The notes below the pieces were generated by a model. The model worked only from the letters and a program-made list of their open reading frames with translations. It was not told the DNA's origin and searched no databases. Shown in pieces: positions 13,331-23,936 of a stretch of 64,000 nt of DNA. This DNA comes from Dactylellina haptotyla. Taxonomy: Eukaryota > Ascomycota > Orbiliomycetes > Orbiliales > Orbiliaceae. Location of the stretch: assembly GCA_031310005.1 (NCBI GenBank), contig CM062383.1, positions 1,612,001 to 1,676,000 of the forward strand, written 5' to 3'. The number at the start of each line of letters is the position of its first letter. Within the stretch, counting starts at the first letter, position 1. Position numbers and translations under genes: made by a program.

Positions 13331-13619
13331 TTTTATTTAAATTTAAATGTTAATTTAATAAAGATGATTTTTCTAAATCCGACTTTTTTGAAAACAAATT
13401 ATCATATAATAGAGTTTATATTAATATGTTAAACAATCTTAAGATATAGTTATTTTTTTTATATGATTAAATAAACATTTTTTAATTCCTAAAAACAAAT
13501 GCTATTGTTAAAAAAAACGGCTTTTTAACTTTATTTATTAGTCTTTTTTGTTTTAAATAAGATCAACTCATATATTTTAATAATTGTTTAAGAAAAACCT
13601 ACCACCTTTGGGTATTTAA

Positions 13620-14520
13620 CATTAAAATTTAAAAGAAACTAATAGAAACAGTTTATGACACCTAATATTATCACAAAACTAAGTATACATACCAGAGGTT
13701 TGGAAGCGTCTATTGGAGATATTAGGTACAATCTATAAAGAAATATATTATCAACTATTTAAATTACTAAAAAAATTTAACTATTAGATATAAGCTTTAC
13801 AATAAAATACATATAATATTTTTTTTTGAATTGCCTTTTATAACCCTCTATATTAATTTAATTATTAATCTTCTTCTAATATCTAACTATAATACTAACA
13901 ATTTGTTTAATATCATAATAATAGTAATATGTAAAGCCTCAAAAACCCCAAAATTAATTCTAGGATATAAAAATTAATCTACACTCCAGTAAATTCAAAC
14001 TTTTTATATACATATTTATTTAATCTAAGATTTCCTATAAATTATTATTAGAAATTGTAATTTACACTAGCTATTTAAACTATTCTTTAAACTTTTGAAG
14101 TTAATTAGTATTCGCCTCCTCTCCATTACTGCATTTCATCTATTAGCAAACAGTCAAATTAAACAAATAAATTAAGAGATAAAGATTATTCTCCATTATT
14201 TTATAAATGTTAACCAAAACAATTAGATAAAAAGTCTACCAAAAATTAAAAGATATATTATGGATTTTAAAAATAGGATTACTGGTAAAATCTTTAATAA
14301 AATCATATATAAAAAATTAATCAGATTATCCCTCTTTGTTATAATTATTAAAACTATTAATAAAAATAAAAAAGTTATTTTTAAGCTATTTTTTAGCCTT
14401 TTTCCATCTAACTTTAATTAATTAGTTAAATAAAAATTTATCTATTAATAAAATATAAATAATACTACTTAACTAACTACCCAAATAATTGAAAATTATA
14501 CCAATAATAAAAAAATCGAA
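13620..14520 (+). pseudogene. pol: integrase remnant of element 2A
   Basis: The zinc-binding N-terminal region lies at about 13630-13790 (readable part HKTKYTYQRFGSVYWRY, resembling the GHxG...YYWP zone of Gypsy integrases). It is followed by the catalytic core from about 13810, where a run ending SNYNTNNLFNIIIIVICKAS matches the strand leading to the VVDRFSK-like motif. The same region is present in element 2B at about 53.4-54.3 kb. Many breaks. Confidence 0.65.
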
Positions 14521-14559
14521 CCCAACTTTTTTTTTAAATAAATTTATTTTTTTTTATGT

Positions 14560-14985
14560 AAAAATTATATTTTATTATTTATCCATAAAGCCAAGCTTGG
14601 CCCCCAATATTATAAACTATTTAAAATTATTAAAAAATTAAGCAAAGGTAACGCCTTCTATTTAAAACTACCAAATAATATTAAAATTTATCCTATAATT
14701 TTTATAATCCACCTAAAACCAGTATTATTTAATAACTACAAATAAAATCTAAATACAAATACTATCATTATAGATAATAAACAAAAATAGGAAATTAAAA
14801 TAATTATTAATAAAAAGATTATATACTTATATAATCAACCTACCATTAGTATAGGCCTAGCTAAATTGCTTATTAAATACCTAGTTCATTAAAAAAATTA
14901 AAATTCCAAATATAACATCTGGATTAATAAGGACAACTTGGGAAATATTAAAAAACTAATTAATATATATAAAGAATAAGTATAT
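14560..14985 (+). pseudogene. pol: GPY/F module and chromodomain of element 2A
   Basis: At 14560-14750 the + strand reads YYKLFKIIKKLSKGNAFYLK... and ends IHLKPVL. This is the GPY/F module with the terminal FHVS.LKP-like end of chromoviral integrases. At about 14850-14985 a run with LIKYLVH and later DNLGNIKKLINIYK has the shape of a chromodomain (YLV.W.GY...W....L.N...LI..Y). Chromodomains of this class are known to direct integration to methylated-histone heterochromatin, which fits the nested setting. Confidence 0.6.
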
Positions 14986-15235
14986 CAAATTTGATATTTT
15001 TTTTAATATTTTTTTTAATATTTTTCCCTTTTTTTATATAAAGTTGATCTAATTATAATATTTTTATTTATTTTTTATACATACTATATTAAATGGTGTT
15101 TATAATTTATTTTTATCCTTTTTTATTTATATAATAATTTGTATTTAACAAATTTTAAATTATTTTATATATATTATTATTAAATAATTAGTTAGAATTG
15201 TAGCTTACTTGGATAGCTTATTTATTTAAAAAAAT
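14986..15235 (+). other. 3' untranslated end of element 2A
   Basis: AT-rich sequence between the chromodomain and the 3' LTR. The purine-rich tract before the LTR is an A run here; in 2B the same position reads TTTGGAAGAAT. Confidence 0.6.
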
Positions 15236-15376
15236 TGTAAATTACATTTTGTACTAATATTTATATTATTACTTATTTATTTAGCATTACTAAGTATTGT
15301 TATAAAAATACAATCTGTTTAACACCTTTTTAGTAATGCAGACTTGAACAATACACATCATAACCGTAGCATTATA
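15236..15376 (+). repeat. 3' LTR of 2A
   Basis: 141 bp, co-linear with the 5' LTR. The inner half is strongly AT-shifted, while the outer about 60 bases (GTAATGCAGACTTGAACAAT and on) are clean. This is the mirror image of the 5' LTR. Confidence 0.85.
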
Positions 15377-15381
15377 GTAGA

Positions 15382-15608
15382 TGAGTTTTTTAAAATTTTT
15401 ATATTATTTATTTAAGCCAAAAGACAAACAAACAAATATTTATATTATACTACAATATAATATATTAAATAAGTATATAAACTTTATAAATAAACATATT
15501 AAAAATAATATATATCTATAAATATAAAATATAACAATAAAATTTAAAATAGTATAATATAAAATAAAATATAAATATTTATATTATTAAAATTTATAAT
15601 TTATAATA
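15382..15608 (-). repeat. 3' LTR of 1A, inner part
   Basis: This continues the LTR broken off at 7358 and aligns with the right part of 23389-23931. It is strongly AT-shifted up to its inner end at 15608. The complementary A-rich polypurine tract lies immediately inside. Confidence 0.8.
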
Positions 15609-16600
15609 TTATTTTTTTTTTTTAGAATAAGCTTTTGTGTAAGTAACTTTTTCATAAAATCTAAAATTTTATATAAATAATAATAGTTAAATATAAAAAT
15701 AGTAATATACCATTATTATTTTTATATAAAAATTTGATTTTATATATTATTAATTTTTATATCAAAATTTGATTTTATATATTATTAATTTTTATATCAA
15801 AATTAAATTTATATAAAATAATAATCTATATTACAATATAAAATTCATTTCTAAGTAAGTATTTATATAATTATACATATATAAAAATATAATAATTAAA
15901 TCAAAATAATAAAATAAAATTTAGATCATAAAACATTTTTATAAAAAAACATTTTTATAAATATAAACAATCAACATATTTCTAAAAATAATAATATTAA
16001 TAAATAAATATTAAAAAAAATTGAAATAAATTTTTTACCAACATTACATTATATAAATTAATTGAATTAAAAATTCTAATACTTTTGCTTTTCTTTTTTG
16101 TAAATTTTATATCCAAAACAATCATTTTTATTTTATTATATCTAAGAATGTTAGTTATTCTATTTGCACTTGAAATAAGTAACATAATTATCTAGCAAAT
16201 TTATATAAATATTTCTTAAGTTTTCTATATCCAATCCTTTTTACTAATTTATTTATAATAAATTGATTAAATTGTCAAATAAAAAATAAAAAGAAGGAGT
16301 TAGAAAAATTAAAAAAGGAATAAATTCTAATACAACAAAAAGCATTTAAAATTTAAATAAAAATTATAAAAAAACATAAAAAATTAAAGTTATTAAAAAT
16401 AAAATATATAAAAATAATTATTTATAAAAATAATTTATTAAAACAATTAATAGAACAAAAAACCAAAAAATTATTAAATGGATTAAAATTTAAAGTAATT
16501 TAAATATGATTTTCACTAAAGAGGAGATAATAAAAATTTATTAAAAGTTTTAAATAATTTTATTAATTATTAATTTTAAATTAAATTTTTTTAATCATTT
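15609..16600 (-). other. 3' untranslated region of 1A
   Basis: This region lies between the chromodomain remnant and the 3' LTR. It starts with a T-tract, the polypurine tract on the - strand. A 35-bp unit occurs twice in tandem at 15729-15798. The 62-codon open stretch on the - strand at 15997-16185 lies here and has no domain character. Confidence 0.55.
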
Positions 16601-19600
16601 TTGTTTTCTTTTATAAACTATATTATATTTTTATTAAAATAAATTTAAATAATAATAAGAGATAGATTATATTCTAAAATCTATTTATTATTTTATAATT
16701 TATATAATAATAACTATTTAATTAAATATTTATTATTTTATTAAGTCTCTTAAGGATCTTTTTAAATTTATATTTTATATAATTCTTATATTCCAGTTTT
16801 TATTTTTAAATTTTTTTAGATTTAAGGAGTTAATTTTAAAATAAAATATAAAAAAATTAATAGATTCAAATAAATCCTAAAATTTTGAGTTTAAAAATAT
16901 TATTATTAAATTTTTAATAATAATAAAAATCTATATTTTTAATAATCTAATTTTTATTTTATTATTCCTTCCATTTAATATATTTAACAAACAAATATGT
17001 TTTATCTTCTTTTTTTATTATCTTCTTTAAAAAAATATTTCCATATATTATTGATTATAATAATATAATATATGTTTTGTTATAAATTGAAAATTTTTTT
17101 ATAAATTATTATAAAGGTTTTTTATATTATTAATATGTTTTTTTACTTCCAGGATGATTTTTTTAGATATTATAAAAATAATATTATAATAAGATTCTAT
17201 TTTTTAAGTATTTTATAAAGTATATATTTAATAAATAAATATTTGGATAAGTAAATTTAAAATATAATAATAATTTAATTTAATTATTTTATATTATATT
17301 AAGGAAATTTCTTAATTATATTTTAATAATTTAAATAATTTATTTTGTGGTTTTATTTATCTAAATATATTTTTTATTGGTAATATTAATTTTGGTGTTA
17401 GTTTGGTTTTTGACTAAATTCTAAAATTTATTAGTGAATAACGTATTTCTATTATAGATGTATTTAAATTATAATTTATATTAATTAAAGATTTGTTTAT
17501 TATAAATTTATTTAAATTTAGTTATAAATTATTTAAAATTTTATAGTTTTAAAATTGTTATTTTATTAAATTTGTAAATAATAATTAATTGTTATAGATA
17601 ATATTTATAAGAGAGTTTCTTAAAAAAAACATTCTTTATATAAAATTATATAAAATAATTTAAAATAATTTTAAAAGTATATTATAAAATTATAATTTTC
17701 TATAGAATAAATATTAATTAAATTTATTTCAATAATATATATTATAAATTTTTATATATTATTTAATATATTATTATATTTAAGATTAGAGATAAAATTT
17801 AATTAAAAGTTTTTAAATATATTTAATTTTTAAATATTTATAAATTAATATATTATAATATTATTTGATAAATTATTATTAAAGTTTTTAATAAAAATAT
17901 AAAAAATTTTTAAAAAAATAAATCTTTTTACCATAAAATAGTTTAAAATATTAAAATTTTTAATAATATTTTTATAATAAAATATTTATTATAATTTTAT
18001 TTAAAATTCTTTATAAATTTTTTTTAAAATATAAAAATAAAATTAAAAACTTTATTAATTAGAATAATTAAATTAGAATAATTATATATTATTTTTTTAA
18101 AAATAATTTTTTATTAAATTAGATTTTAATTATTAAATTAGATTATTGATTAATAGTGTTAGTTTTAAAGTTTTTTTTTATAATATATAATTTTATATTA
18201 TATTAATTGATAAGTTTTATTAATAAATTTATCATCTACTAAAATTTTAAAAATAAAAAATAAATAAAATTTTTATAATTTAAATATATTATAAAAATTT
18301 TTTATTTAAAAATATATTTTATATTTTATAAGTTTAAACAATAACCATCATTTTTTATTATAAATAGAATATTATAATTTAATAATTTTAAATTTATAAA
18401 AAAATAGATAAGATATTATTTTAAATTAATTATAATTAATATAAATAAATTTTTAATACAATATTAAAAATATTTATTTTAATTTTAATAAATAAATTAA
18501 ATTATATAATTTAAGGATAGAGATTAAAAAATAATTTTTTAAATATATTAAAATATATATTTAATTAGGGTTATATTAAAATATATATTAATTTTTATTA
18601 ATTTTAAAAGGTAATAAATATATAATTATATTGTTTAATAAATTATTAATAATAATTATAAAGTTTTAAAAAATTTAAATATTTTTATTTTTAAATTAAA
18701 ACCATTTTTAAATAATATTAATTTTTTAAAATTTATTTTAATTTTTTTAGTTATAATTATAACTTTGAAAAATTTATATTTTATAATTTTAAATTCTATT
18801 TTTCTAATTCAATTTTAAAATTATATTTATTTAAGGTTTTGAAAACAATAATAACATATTATCAATATTTTTAAAATTTTTTATAAATTAATATATTATT
18901 AAAATAAATAATATATATTTTATTAATATAATCTTTTAATATATAATTTATAAAAATTTAAAATAATACAAAATATTAATTAATTTTATAAGTATAATTA
19001 AATATTTAAATAAATTATAATAATATTTAAATACTATTTTCAAATATTTTTAAGGTGATTTACAAATTATAATAAATAATTATAATATCAAATTTAATAA
19101 AATGAATAATTTTAATTAATTAATTTAAAAATTCGTCAATCTAGGGTAAACTATTATGATTTTTAATTATAATAATATTAAAATTTTAATAATCGATATA
19201 GATTTATAATTTTTATTTTTAAAAAATAAAGAATATCAGGTATTTTATTGAGAATTTTAAAAATAAATATACCCTTTTCACAAATTTTTCAATATATTTT
19301 TTTTAAATATTTTAAATTCTTCTTTAGTATAAATATAAATAAATAAAATTTAAAAATAATACTCTTATAATAATATTTTATAAATAAATTTATTAAATAA
19401 TAATAATATATTTTGTTTTTAATTTTTAAAAATTTAAATCTATTTAAGGATTTATTTTAAAATTTTAAAAAATAAAATATTTTAATAATTTTTTAATAAT
19501 TTTAATAATGTTTTTAATTTTAAATTATATTTACTTAAGAATATTGGACTTATTATAGAAATAATAATAAATTTCTTTATTAAAAAATATTCTATAAATT

Positions 19601-20430
19601 GTAAATAAATTTTTTTAATTATTTATAAACTACTTATCAAATTTAATATAGATTCTATTAATATTTATAATAAATAAATTTAATTATTTTATTTTAAAAC
19701 TTATAACTAAATTATGATTTTAATTAATTATATTTTAAAATAAGATCGTTATTAATAAAGTTAAAAATATTAATAATTTATTTTTCAAAATGTTTATTAA
19801 TAATAAAATAATATTAATTTCATATTTAATTATTCCTAAAGCTTTCTTTAAAATAATAATATTATATATAATATTTTTAAATTATATAAAAATTATATTT
19901 TTAATATATTTTCTAAAATATATATAATTTTTATTCTACTATTTATAAAAGTTTGTATAAATTTTTATTAATAATATAAAATATTTAAAAATATTATTTT
20001 TAATTTAATTAAAAATTTTATTAGATTTTTTTAATAAAACTTAAATTAAACCATTTAATATACATCATTATTTAAAGTTTTTTAATTTAAAATATTATAT
20101 TATTTGATATTATTAAATTTTATATTATTAATAGTGTTTTTAGTTTTTTTATTTTTAAAAATTAAATAATATATTTATTATAATTAAAATATTTTATTAA
20201 TAATTTTAAATATAAAATTTTAAATCTTTTATAATAAAATTATTATTTATAATTTAAATAATTTTTATAAATATATAATTTTAAAAACTTTTTTAATATA
20301 TTATAAAAATAATATTAATTTATTCTTATATATAATTAATACAAATATATAAATTTTTATTATAATAAATTTTATTATAAAAACAATAATTAAAAATCTT
20401 AATTTACAAAATTAATATTTTTTCTTTTTC
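16600..20430 (-). pseudogene. pol: pol remnant of 1A (PR-RT-RH-IN-chromodomain)
   Basis: Located by alignment to the better readable + strand copies 1C and 1D. The RT catalytic-box region is at about 18885-18935, the RNase H block at about 18300-18370, the GPY/F and chromodomain at about 16600-17040, and the protease end at about 19670-19720. No long reading frame survives. The copy is among the most AT-saturated parts of the window. Confidence 0.6.
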
Positions 20431-23120
20431 TCAATTCTATAATATTAATTTTTAATATAATATTAATAATACTATAATTTTCTATATATAATTAATATAT
20501 CTTATAATTGTATACTAATTTAATTTTATAATAATAAAACATTACAAAATAAATAACCTATTAATAAAATTTATAAAATTTTTTTATCATTTTTGTATAT
20601 TTATAATTAAAAATAACAACTTAATTTATATAATTCTAATATATAAATTTAACTAAATTTATATTAAAATATTTATATAATTAATATTAATATATTCCAC
20701 ATAATTCTATATATTAATTAATAAATTGAGGCCAACTTCTATTATTATTAATATAAAATATTAAATAACTATATCCCATAAATCCAATACTAGGTAAGAT
20801 AAGTTATTTAAAACATTAATTTTTTTAACATATAATTTTTATTTCTAAAATAATAAATAATCTTTCCTAAATCCAATCTTTAATAATATTGTCAAACTTA
20901 GAAAATAATTAATTATGGATTTTTTCTTCCTATTAATAATATAGTTCATCCATATAATCATCATATTTTTCTTTTATTAAAGAACTAATTAATATAAATA
21001 TAAATTTAATAATTCAATTTTACATAACTTTATAATATTTCTGAAAGTGGATTTTTAATTTGTAATAACATAAGTTTTTTAAAATTTGTTGTGAATGAAT
21101 TTCTTCTTAAATCTTATATTTTTCTTAAAAATTATTAAAAAAATTTCGAATAAATTGTAGGTATATAGTTTTTTTTGGGAGGGGATTCTCTTATTTAAAA
21201 TAATACTTTTTGATAGTAGATTCCACTTTAGTTTCTTTTTCTCATTATTGAGCTTCTTTTGCTTTTGATTTTTAGGGAGTATATATTTCAAATAAAGTAA
21301 TAAATAAAATAAAAATTTAAATTCTTTCTAACACAACTAAAACTTAAAAAATAATAAAATTAATATTAATAACATCTCCTTAATTAATTTAATAAAATAT
21401 AACATTAAATTAATATTCTTTTTAAAGTTCTTTTTTAAATTACTAATAATTATTTTTATATTCTTCAATATATTTATTATAATTTTCTTAATTTTTTTTA
21501 TAACTATATTATTCCTATAATATTTCTTAATTAACTATTCTAACATTTTTTAAATATTAATTAATTAAATAATTTTATTTAATATATTTTTTTTTATTAC
21601 ACTAATAACATATCGATTTATTAAATTTTAAAAACAATTCTTTAATCATTAATTTTAATTTTAAATTTTTAATTCCATAAAAATAATTTAAAAATATTTT
21701 AAAAATCTAATTATTTTTATTTTATTATTATTAATTATTTAGCCTTTAATAATTATTTTAAAGAATATATAGCAAATTATTTTGATTTTAAGGTAATTGA
21801 TTTTAATTTATTATAAAATAATTTCTAAAATTATAAAATAATTAATTTTTAATTATTATTATAAAGTCCAAATTAATTATTTCATTAATTCAAACAATTT
21901 TTTAAAAATTAGAAAATCAATTATAATTATTATAATTTTAAAAATATTTACTTTATATTCTCAAAAATAATTATTATCAAATTTTATAATTAAATCCTTA
22001 ATTATATAATATTAAATTTTAAATTATATATAATTATTTTAATAATTTTTATTTCCATATAAATTTAATCCTTCTTTAATATAATGGATTAATTATTCTA
22101 TTATATACCCAACTATAAAAATATAAATGTTAATAATTTAAAAATATTTTTAACAAATTTAATTTATTATAAATTTTAAATAATACAAAAATTTCTTTAA
22201 TTTTATTTTAATATCCATAAAATTATTTAAATCTCTTAATAAAATATAAATAATTAATAATCTCTTAATAAAATATAAATAATTAATAAGGATTTAAATA
22301 ATATAATCATTATTAGCCTTTTATTTTTTGTTTTTTCTATTTTCTTTATATTACATAAGGTAAAAATTGTAAATATAGAAAATAATTTTAATAAAAAATA
22401 TAAAAAAAAAATAGATTTTATTTTTATTGTTTTTAAATTATTAATATTGAAAATAAAAGATAATGGTAGCTTATTAGATAAATTAATTAAATTTATATAA
22501 TAAATTATTAAATTTATTAGGATTTAATATTTTCACTTTTTTATAATAGGTAAAAAATTAAAATAAATTAATAAAATTTATTAAAAAATTGTTAGAATTA
22601 TTAAAATATCCTCCATTATCATTATTGGGATCTTTATTAGAATCTTTTAGGTTTTTAAGGTTAAAAATTGACTTATAATAGGGTTTATTCTTATTTAACA
22701 TAAAATAAAAATAAAATTTATTTAATCCTTAACTAAATTTTAAAGTAATAAATATTGTTTTTTTTTTAATTATTTTAAATATATTTTATACATTTTTATA
22801 AATTTTAGTAATTATTTAGATTATAATAACCATTTTTTCAAATTTTTTTTAAAATTTCTATAACTATTTCTAAATTTTATAAATATCTATTATTATCCAA
22901 AATAATAATTTTTATTAGGCTATTAGTAACTTTGTTAAATATATATGGTTTTTTTTTCTACACTTATATAATAGTGTTAAAATAAATTTTATTGTTAATA
23001 ATTGAAATTGTGTTTTTACTTTTAAACAGGTTAGTTTTAAAAATTAATAAAAATAAAAACAATACTTTTTTTTTCTATCTTTATAAATATAAAAATATTT
23101 AATTAATTCTATGAAATTTA
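20431..23120 (-). pseudogene. gag: gag remnant of 1A
   Basis: 5' coding part of the element on the - strand. A 70-codon open stretch (21079-21291, -) is Lys-rich (QKQKKLNNEKKKLKWN) and aligns with 57.5-57.7 kb of 1D, so it is a true Gag-region relic and not a host gene. A 29-bp tandem duplication lies at 22232-22289. Broken in many places. Confidence 0.55.
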
Positions 23121-23133
23121 ATTTTTAATTTAT

Positions 23134-23247
23134 TGTTACAGTTGTAACAGTCCATATATATAGTGTAAGCGACATGATCTTTGTAGAAGATCATTTGCGA
23201 ACTTTTTGTTCTGTTGCCACAGTGGTTGTCGCTGCCATGTTGTGACA
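23134..23247. mobile_element. 114-bp insertion with TSD (solo mini-LTR or MITE-like)
   Basis: The insert begins TGTTACAGTTG and ends GTTGTGACA, so TGTTACA/TGTCACA form imperfect terminal inverted repeats of the kind also found on family-1 LTRs. The 5 bp TTTAT flanks it (23129-23133, 23248-23252). Copy 1B, at the equivalent place (about 39478), shows the empty site. A perfect 8-bp hairpin (ATGATCTT/AAGATCAT, loop TGTAG) lies at 23174-23194. The insert is nearly free of AT shift while everything around is saturated. It may be a solo LTR of an unseen family or a tiny non-autonomous element. Confidence 0.75.
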
Positions 23248-23388
23248 TTTATTTATCTAAATATTATATAAATAAGGATAGTTACCTTTTTTGTTTATAA
23301 TTTTATTTTCTAAAACTATAAAATTTTTTAAATTAAAAAATACCATCATATATATGCTTCTTTTTAATTAAAAAATAATTAATCAAAG

Positions 23389-23931
23389 TGTTACACTTTA
23401 TATATTATCCAATATAACAATATAAATATGTAATATTAAGATATATAAAACTTTTTTTTTATTTAAAATATTTGGGTTTCTTAATAAAAAATATATATAA
23501 AACTATAAAATATTAAAAATAATTTATTTAAAATATATAACAATAATAGAGTAAAAATAACTAAATATATTAAATTATATTTAAGTTAATTAATAAAAAT
23601 AAAAACATTTTATCAATTTTAAAAATAGTCTTATATATATAAGTATTATAAAACATCTTTTTAGGGAGTTTGTTCTTCTTATATGTTTGTATAAATAAGA
23701 TGTGCAAACAAATGAGTTTTTTAGAGTTTTTATATTAAACCAAGAGACAAGCGAACAAACATTTGTATTGTGCCATAATGTAATATACTAAACAAATATA
23801 TAGGCTTCACAGGCAAACATACTAAGAGTAATATATATCTGTGAATATAAAGTGCGGCAGTAGAACTCAGAACAGTGCAGCGCAAAGCAAGGTACAGGTA
23901 TTTGTACTGTCAAGACTCGTGGTCTGTGACA
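23389..23931 (-). repeat. 5' LTR of 1A
   Basis: 543-bp family-1 LTR. The outer about 280 bases (23650-23931) are clean, with GCGCAAAGCAAGG and CAAGACTCGTGGTCTGTGAC. The inner end (23389 onward) is AT-shifted. Confidence 0.9.
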
Positions 23932-23936
23932 ATTAA

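Larger units (their letters stand above)
7359..15376 (+). mobile_element. Gypsy chromovirus family 2, copy 2A
   Basis: This element is 8018 bp with two LTRs of exactly 141 bp (7359-7499, 15236-15376) and TSD GTAGA (7354-7358, 15377-15381). It sits inside the left LTR of element 1A: removing it and one TSD restores a sequence that aligns with the uninterrupted LTR at 23389-23931. Order on the + strand: leader, gag with CCHC knuckle, retropepsin, RT, RNase H, integrase, GPY/F and a C-terminal chromodomain, i.e. a chromovirus. It is less mutated than family 1, with several short stretches still readable, but broken many times throughout. It is the youngest insertion of this nest. Confidence 0.88.
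7032..23931 (-). mobile_element. Gypsy chromovirus family 1, copy 1A (contains element 2A)
   Basis: This is an LTR element on the - strand. Its ends are TGTTACACTTCG (left, the 3' end of the element) and GTCTGTGACA (right, its 5' end). The 5 bp ATTAA flanks both sides (7027-7031, 23932-23936). The left LTR is split by element 2A; without it and its extra TSD copy, 1A is about 8.9 kb. Domains, placed by alignment with copies 1C and 1D, are (- strand, right to left): gag about 20.4-23.1 kb, Cys-rich segment about 20.25-20.43, protease about 19.67-20.0, RT about 18.6-19.4, RNase H about 18.26-18.5, integrase about 17.05-18.06, GPY/F about 16.8-17.04 and chromodomain about 16.6-16.8. Orientation follows the coding strand and the A-rich polypurine tract beside the left LTR (about 15611-15624, complement strand). 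Structurally complete, coding destroyed by pervasive RIP-type change. Confidence 0.85.

Noticed and set aside
15997-16185. 62-codon open stretch on the - strand as a gene
   Set aside because: It lies in the 3' non-coding part of 1A and has no domain features.
7032-23931. First reading of family-1 LTRs as TGTTACAC...GTGACA, with 1A and 1B on the + strand
   Set aside because: RT, RNase H and GPY/F read in the opposite sense, and the A-rich polypurine tract lies beside the TGTCA end, so 1A and 1B are on the - strand and 1C and 1D on the + strand.
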